Below are positions 34,314-38,100 of a DNA stretch of 38,100 bases, piece after piece (the stretch's first letter is position 1; each line of letters starts with the position of its first letter). The notes beneath the pieces were generated by a model, which did no database searches, had not been told where the DNA came from, and saw only the letters and a program-made list of their open reading frames with translations. The DNA lies in NCBI GenBank assembly GCA_945828315.1, contig CALZQA010000018.1:1-38100 (forward strand), written 5' to 3'. The stretch comes from an uncultured bacterium. GTDB lineage: Bacteria > Bacillota > Clostridia > Lachnospirales > Lachnospiraceae. The translations under genes were made by a program, and so were the position numbers.

Positions 34314-34799
34314 ATGGGAGTTGTAATAAAGGTAGGTATGGCAGATCTGAAGACAGGCAGAGCCCCGGATATTTTGACGACGCTCGGGCTTGGCTCCTGT
34401 ATCGGAATTGCATTGTGGGATCCGACGACAAAAATAGGCGGGCTAGCACATGTAATGCTGCCGGATAGTACAAAAATCAGAAATAATTCCAATATAGCGA
34501 AGTTCGCAGATACCGGGATCACGGAGCTGGTCAGACAGATGGAAGAAATGGGAGTGCCTAGAAAACGGTTGGTGGCAAAGATTGCAGGCGGAGCCCGAAT
34601 GTTTGAAGTTTCAGGTTCTACTTCGGTGGGAAATATCGGAGAAAAAAATGCGATCGCTTCGAAACAAAAGTTAAAAGAACTGGGCATCCCTATTCTCGCT
34701 GAAGACACCGGTCTGAACTATGGACGTACCGTGGAATTGAATTGTGAAAACGGGGATTATGTGATAAAAGCAGTCGGGAAATCAGTGAAAACGATCTGA
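34314..34799 (+). CDS. cheD: Chemoreceptor glutamine deamidase CheD
   Basis: Deamidates receptor glutamines and binds CheC, forming a feedback loop. It has 161 residues with catalytic C29 (LGLGSCIGIAL) and H46 (GLAHVMLP), plus T23 in the expected place, and the conserved KIAGGARMFE. The cheC-cheD order is conserved in Firmicutes. AAGGTACAATGG precedes the start. Confidence 0.96.
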   Translation: MGVVIKVGMADLKTGRAPDILTTLGLGSCIGIALWDPTTKIGGLAHVMLPDSTKIRNNSNIAKFADTGITELVRQMEEMGVPRKRLVAKIAGGARMFEVSGSTSVGNIGEKNAIASKQKLKELGIPILAEDTGLNYGRTVELNCENGDYVIKAVGKSVKTI

Positions 34800-34822
34800 C
34801 GGAAGGTTAGACAGGGGTTATT

Positions 34823-34852
34823 ATGAATGTGTATTTTGGAGGGCTTTTATGA
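34823..34852 (+). CDS. Possible 9-codon leader peptide
   Basis: ATG at 34823 with AGGGG 5 nt upstream encodes MNVYFGGLL and ends in TGA at 34850-34852, overlapping the next ATG (34849) in an ATGA junction. Its GGAGGG codons supply the ribosome binding site of the following gene. It may couple translation; it may also be chance. Confidence 0.3.
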   Translation: MNVYFGGLL

Positions 34853-35136
34853 ATACAAAGCCAATTCCTGCAATTATCATGCTGACAGCCGGATTTGTGA
34901 CTTGTATCGTCGGAATTGTGCAGCATTTTAGTTTTGGAAAATATATAAAGACATTGTTTCTGGTTTTGATCGGGTTCTATCTGCTGGGATGTATTGTAAA
35001 GCTTGTGCTTGACAAGGGATTCCGCGTGATGGATGATCCATTGTCAGAATATGAGGGGCTGGAGATTGATGATGATCTCATAGACGATCTGGCAATGTCA
35101 GACGATGATTATCAGGATGATTATCAGGACAATTGA
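34849..35136 (+). CDS. Small membrane protein, unknown function
   Basis: I do not recognise this protein. Its 95 residues have two hydrophobic segments (about 6-26, IPAIIMLTAGFVTCIVG, and 32-53, IKTLFLVLIGFYLLG) separated by a short turn, and a strongly acidic C-terminal tail rich in Asp, ending DDDYQDDYQDN. Both ends probably face the cytoplasm. GGAGGG ends 7 nt before the ATG. It sits between cheD and fliA, a place without a counterpart in B. subtilis, and is probably translated with the operon. A role in motility is inferred from position only. Confidence 0.7.
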   Translation: MNTKPIPAIIMLTAGFVTCIVGIVQHFSFGKYIKTLFLVLIGFYLLGCIVKLVLDKGFRVMDDPLSEYEGLEIDDDLIDDLAMSDDDYQDDYQDN

Positions 35137-35168
35137 TAAATTCAGATAGGAATTAGGAAACGGATTAT

Positions 35169-35942
35169 TTGCAGATGAAAGCAGTATCAAAGGAACAGCT
35201 CTGGGAGCGATATCGCAGAACACAGACACCGGAGCTTCGGGAGCAGATCATAATCGAATATGCGCCGCTCGTAAAGCTGGTGGCAGGACGCCTCAACATG
35301 TATCTGGGTTATAATGTAGAGTATGAGGATCTGGTCAGCTATGGCATTTTCGGCCTGATTGATGCAATAGACAAATTTGACATGACTAAAGATGTGAAAT
35401 TTGAGACCTATGCTTCCCTGCGTATCCGGGGTGCGATCCTGGATCAGATCCGGAAGATGGATTGGATTCCGCGGACGGTGCGCCAGAAACAGAAAAAGAT
35501 TGACGAGGCGATCCGGACAGTTGAGGCGCGTACCGGAAGGACAGCCAGTGATGAGGAGATCGCATCTGAACTGGGGCTTTCAGAGGATGAATTGCTTGGG
35601 TGGCAGTCACAGCTCAAGGTGACAAATGTTGTGTCCCTCAACGAGTATGTGGAGCAGGGAACAGAACCTGTGATGGAAACACGGGGGAACTCCCATTTTA
35701 TACAGCCCGAGGAGATGATAGAGCAAAATGAGCTGAAGGAAATGTTGGAAAAGGCAATGGAGCAGCTCACGGAAAAAGAGTCAAAAGTGATCCTGCTTTA
35801 TTATTATGAGGAGATGACGTTAAAGGAGATCAGCCGTGTACTGGAGGTTTCCGAGTCACGTGTATCGCAGCTGCACACAAAAGCACTGTCAAAGATGCAA
35901 AAGACAATGGGAAGCTATATGGGTATATTAACAAAGATTTAG
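35169..35942 (+). CDS. fliA: Flagellar sigma factor sigma-28 (FliA/SigD)
   Basis: Directs RNA polymerase to late flagellar and chemotaxis promoters. It has 257 residues: sigma region 2 (EYEDLVSYGIFGLIDAIDKF, FETYASLRIRGAILDQIRK), region 3 (WIPRTVRQKQKKIDEA) and region 4 (LYYYEEMTLKEISRVLEVS, then RVSQLHTKAL). The likely start is TTG at 35169 with AGGAAA 8 nt upstream; the in-frame ATG at 35175 would be 14 nt away. The poor start codon and weak ribosome binding site at the far end of a 30-kb operon would keep levels low. No anti-sigma factor FlgM is in the window. Confidence 0.96.
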   Translation: MQMKAVSKEQLWERYRRTQTPELREQIIIEYAPLVKLVAGRLNMYLGYNVEYEDLVSYGIFGLIDAIDKFDMTKDVKFETYASLRIRGAILDQIRKMDWIPRTVRQKQKKIDEAIRTVEARTGRTASDEEIASELGLSEDELLGWQSQLKVTNVVSLNEYVEQGTEPVMETRGNSHFIQPEEMIEQNELKEMLEKAMEQLTEKESKVILLYYYEEMTLKEISRVLEVSESRVSQLHTKALSKMQKTMGSYMGILTKI

Positions 35943-35952
35943 AGGTGGTCAT

Positions 35953-36276
35953 ATGTCCGTGCGTCCGGTAGATTTTAATGGAATGATGCAAAATCAGCAG
36001 AATGTTTCCAATGTCAAGCACAGTGAGGATCAAAAGCCGATCCTGCAACAGCAGCAGGCATTTGCAACCGTAGCAAAGCAGGAGGAAGCATCTGCAAGAC
36101 AGGTTGTCAACAAAGACGATCTGAACAGAGAAGATTACAAATTTGATGCCAGAGACGGCAGCAAAAATCAATATCAGAATAACCAGAAGAAAAAGAAGGT
36201 TAAACAGAAGGAAAAAATGGAAGATGGTCATGTGCGCATTAAGGGAATGTCGGGGGGCTTTGACATGACGGTCTGA
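35953..36276 (+). CDS. Hydrophilic protein of unknown function
   Basis: I do not recognise this gene. Its 107 residues are highly polar: a Gln/Asn-rich first half, a basic KKKKVKQKEK stretch, and a C-terminal HVRIKGMSGGFDMTV that looks like the best-conserved part. There is no membrane segment or signal peptide, and the protein is probably largely disordered. AGAGGTGGTC ends 2 nt before the ATG region and lies 10 bp after fliA, so it is translated from the same message. The position between sigma-28 and the SwrB-like gene suggests a regulatory or assembly role, which is only inference. Confidence 0.7.
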   Translation: MSVRPVDFNGMMQNQQNVSNVKHSEDQKPILQQQQAFATVAKQEEASARQVVNKDDLNREDYKFDARDGSKNQYQNNQKKKKVKQKEKMEDGHVRIKGMSGGFDMTV

Positions 36277-36295
36277 TGTTCGCAGGTAAAGACAG

Positions 36296-37018
36296 ATGAC
36301 AGCTATAGAAGTGGCATTACTGCTGATAGGAGTTGTATTTATACTCGGCAGTTTTTTTATAATTGAAAAACTTTCGCCGACGGAGTTATCTCGTGTGGCA
36401 GAACTTTCTGAGGATGAGCTGCGTATGGTGATGGATCGCGAACTGGAAACAGCCGGTGCAAAGATCTCGGATATGGCGGATCAGGCCGTAGACCTTTCGA
36501 TGAACCAGATCCAGCGCAAAATGGAAAAGGATACAAACGAAAAGATCATGGCGATCAGCGAGTATTCGGATTCAGTCATGGAAAAACTTCAGAAGATCAA
36601 TAATGAGGTGACTTTTCTCTACAGCATGCTGGGAGATAAACATACGGAGCTGAACGAAAGTATGGCACAGCTGAATGATCTGATCCTTGAGTGTCAGGCT
36701 GCGCAGGCGCAGACAGAGGCGGCAAAGCAGTTGTATCGGGAATTACAGAATTGTCCGGTACAGGATGATGCGGCAAACGAAGCGGATAAAGTTTCCGATG
36801 AGGCAGATGAGGAGAAGCAGCCGGAGGAGCTGGAGAAGCAGCCGGGTTTAGAGACTGTGGAAGATACAGATGATGTTGTCAGAGCAAACATCCGGGAAAA
36901 AATATTGGAACGATACCGTGCCGGTGAGGATCTGAAAGATGTGGCAAGAGATCTCGGTCTTGGCTTTGGAGAAGTAAAGCTGATCGTAGAACTGTACAAA
37001 GGGGAAGAAAATCAGTGA
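36296..37018 (+). CDS. SwrB-like membrane-anchored protein (DUF6115-type)
   Basis: Probably the counterpart of Bacillus SwrB, which follows sigD there and helps activate the flagellar export apparatus. Its 240 residues have an N-terminal membrane helix at about 5-23 (VALLLIGVVFILGSFFII), a long coiled coil to about 150, an acidic linker, and a C-terminal helical module (about 197-236). That module shows IREKILERYRAGEDLKDVAR followed by DLGLGFGEVKLI, resembling a helix-turn-helix. The similarity is in layout and the C-terminal motif, not firm homology. It overlaps the next gene by 4 nt. Confidence 0.65.
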   Translation: MTAIEVALLLIGVVFILGSFFIIEKLSPTELSRVAELSEDELRMVMDRELETAGAKISDMADQAVDLSMNQIQRKMEKDTNEKIMAISEYSDSVMEKLQKINNEVTFLYSMLGDKHTELNESMAQLNDLILECQAAQAQTEAAKQLYRELQNCPVQDDAANEADKVSDEADEEKQPEELEKQPGLETVEDTDDVVRANIREKILERYRAGEDLKDVARDLGLGFGEVKLIVELYKGEENQ

Positions 37019-37602
37019 AATTAAAGTATTATCTGCGAGGTATCGGTATCGGCATGATCGTAACGACGATCATTCTCATGATAGCGTTTGCAGTTCACAA
37101 AGAGCAGCCGCTCACTGATGAGGAGATCCGGACGCGTGCGACAGAGCTGGGAATGGTTATGCCGGATGATCTGCCGTCCAGTGATAAGCTTGCCGACACG
37201 GAACCGTCAGAGCGGAGCAATGATGAGGAAAAAACACCCGATAAAAGTCAGGCGGGATTCCAAAGCACACAGGATCAAGCGGCGGAGGACCCGGAGTCGG
37301 ATGCTGATGGCGAGAAGGTTGTGAACGAAAAAAGCGATTCCGCGGTGTCCGATAATGAAAAAGAAGATCAAACAAAAACGGAAGTCATCGAGCAGGCGGA
37401 AATCACGATCGTTGGCGGTGAATATTCCGATGATGTGTGTAAAAAGTTGAAAAAGGCGGGGATTATTGAGGATGCCGATGATTTTAACAAATATCTGGCG
37501 GAGGGTGGATATGACAATCTGATCCAGCCCGGCAACTATGTGATACCGCTGGATGCGGATTATGATACGATCATAAAGCTCATAACAGAAAAAAAACGTT
37601 GA
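37015..37602 (+). CDS. Membrane-anchored protein with MltG/YceG-like N-domain, no catalytic domain
   Basis: Its 195 residues have a membrane helix at about 8-26 (GIGIGMIVTTIILMIAFAV), an acidic disordered linker (about 40-128), and a C-terminal domain from about 130. That domain shows GGEYSDDVCKKLKKAGII and LIQPGNYVIPLDADYDTII, which resembles the LysM-like part of MltG/YceG endolytic transglycosylases. The catalytic transglycosylase domain is absent, so cell-wall cutting is not expected; binding of peptidoglycan is possible. Start is GTG inside the end of the SwrB-like gene. It is the last gene before the operon terminator. Confidence 0.65.
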   Translation: MKLKYYLRGIGIGMIVTTIILMIAFAVHKEQPLTDEEIRTRATELGMVMPDDLPSSDKLADTEPSERSNDEEKTPDKSQAGFQSTQDQAAEDPESDADGEKVVNEKSDSAVSDNEKEDQTKTEVIEQAEITIVGGEYSDDVCKKLKKAGIIEDADDFNKYLAEGGYDNLIQPGNYVIPLDADYDTIIKLITEKKR

Positions 37603-37620
37603 AAAACGGTATATTTTTAC

Positions 37621-37659
37621 AAAAAGCGCTTGCATTATGCAGGCGCTTATGTTATATTT
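37621..37659 (+). terminator. Terminator at the end of the fla/che operon
   Basis: AAGCGCTTGCA (37624-37634) pairs with TGCAGGCGCTT (37638-37648) around TTA, with one T-G pair. A tract precedes it, and the T-tract that follows (ATGTTATATTT) is broken. Strong stem, modest U-tract; likely the end of the 33-kb operon. Confidence 0.7.
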
Positions 37660-37682
37660 GAAAAGCTTATGATTAACAAACA

Positions 37683-37738
37683 CACAGATGGATCACGGCT
37701 CTGGTGCCGAGAGGTGGAGCAGTGGCGGGACGTCTGTG
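37683..37738 (+). promoter_or_regulatory. Structured rpsB leader, candidate S2 autoregulatory element
   Basis: CACAGATG (37683-37690) can pair with CGTCTGTG (37731-37738), with one T-G pair, closing a domain with inner pairings such as CGGC/GCCG. It lies 28 nt before the rpsB start and just before the AACGGAGGT ribosome binding site. Many ribosomal protein operons are controlled by such leaders; a specific family was not recognised. A -10-like TATGAT lies at 37668-37673 with no clear -35. Confidence 0.4.
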
Positions 37739-37766
37739 GAAGAACAAACCAAACGGAGGTAAAAAA

Positions 37767-38100
37767 ATGAGCGTAATCACAATGAAACAGTTACTGGAGG
37801 CAGGTGTTCATTTTGGACATCAGACAAGAAGATGGAACCCGAAAATGGCTCCCTACATCTACACCGAGCGTAATGGCATCTACATCATCGACTTACAGAA
37901 GTCTGTAGGAAAGGTAGATGAGGCTTACAACGCAGTTGCAGATATCGCTGCAAACGGTGGCACCATTCTTTTCGTAGGAACCAAGAAGCAGGCACAGGAT
38001 GCCATCAAGACTGAGGCAGAGCGCTGCGGAATGTTTTATGTAAATGAGAGATGGTTAGGCGGTATGCTGACCAACTTCAAGACCATCCAGAGCCGTATCA
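37767..38100 (+). CDS. rpsB: 30S ribosomal protein S2, 3'-truncated by the window
   Basis: Structural protein of the small ribosomal subunit. The open frame runs from the ATG at 37767 (GGAGGT with 7 nt spacing) to the window end without a stop, about 111 codons of an expected 240-250. The translation starts [20 protein letters not shown] and contains [31 protein letters not shown] and [15 protein letters not shown], all hallmarks of S2. Codon choice is more biased than in the flagellar genes, as expected of a highly expressed gene. The rpsB position after fla/che matches B. subtilis. Confidence 0.97.
   Translation, partial: MSVITMKQLLEAGVHFGHQTRRWNPKMAPYIYTERNGIYIIDLQKSVGKVDEAYNAVADIAANGGTILFVGTKKQAQDAIKTEAERCGMFYVNERWLGGMLTNFKTIQSRI

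Overview
The window looks like chromosomal DNA of a motile Gram-positive gut clostridium, most likely a Lachnospiraceae member of the Roseburia/Agathobacter kind. The evidence is a CodY regulator, a FliY-type switch protein, CheC and CheD, strong AGGAGG-type ribosome binding sites, and a single long fla/che cluster transcribed left to right. I assign the family from general protein character and gene order only; no search was run.

Layout. Positions 1-45 are not biological: they are an unremoved Illumina Nextera i5 adapter with its index, fused to the contig. Real sequence starts at about 46, inside dprA. Then come topA and codY. The topA terminator, the codY promoter and a near-consensus CodY box are packed into about 50 bp. 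After a codY terminator and an AT-rich regulatory region with repeated motifs, the flagellar/chemotaxis cluster runs from 4038 to 37602. Its order is flgB-flgC-fliE-fliF-fliG-fliH-fliI-fliJ-motE-like-fliK-flgD-flagellar operon protein-flgE, then a 233-bp gap with a hairpin, a probable sigma-A promoter and a probable sigma-28 promoter. It continues motA-motB-fliL-fliM-fliY-fliO-fliP-fliQ-fliR-flhB-flhA-flhF-flhG-PilZ protein-cheB-cheA-cheW-cheC-cheD-small membrane protein-fliA(sigD)-hydrophilic protein-SwrB-like protein-MltG-like membrane protein. A terminator and a structured leader precede rpsB, which is cut by the window end.

How it works together. The first half builds the MS ring, switch, export ATPase complex, rod and hook. 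The middle supplies the stator (MotAB), the C-ring (FliM, FliY) and the export gate (FliOPQR, FlhAB). The next part places and counts flagella (FlhF, FlhG), senses c-di-GMP (PilZ) and carries chemotaxis (CheA, W, B, C, D). The second-last block encodes sigma-28, which would switch on late genes and probably, through the internal promoter at 16722-16748, feed back on motAB and everything downstream. CheY, CheR, flagellin and receptors are not in the window.

The flanks (dprA-topA ... codY-fla/che ... rpsB) match the Bacillus subtilis order, with trmFO, xerC/codV, hslV and hslU lacking between topA and codY and cheY lacking after fliY. I saw no mobile elements, CRISPR arrays, tRNA or rRNA genes. 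The least understood parts are four small or unusual genes around fliA, a surface-protein-like helical repeat at the end of FlgD, a very large FlgE, and several intercistronic hairpins.
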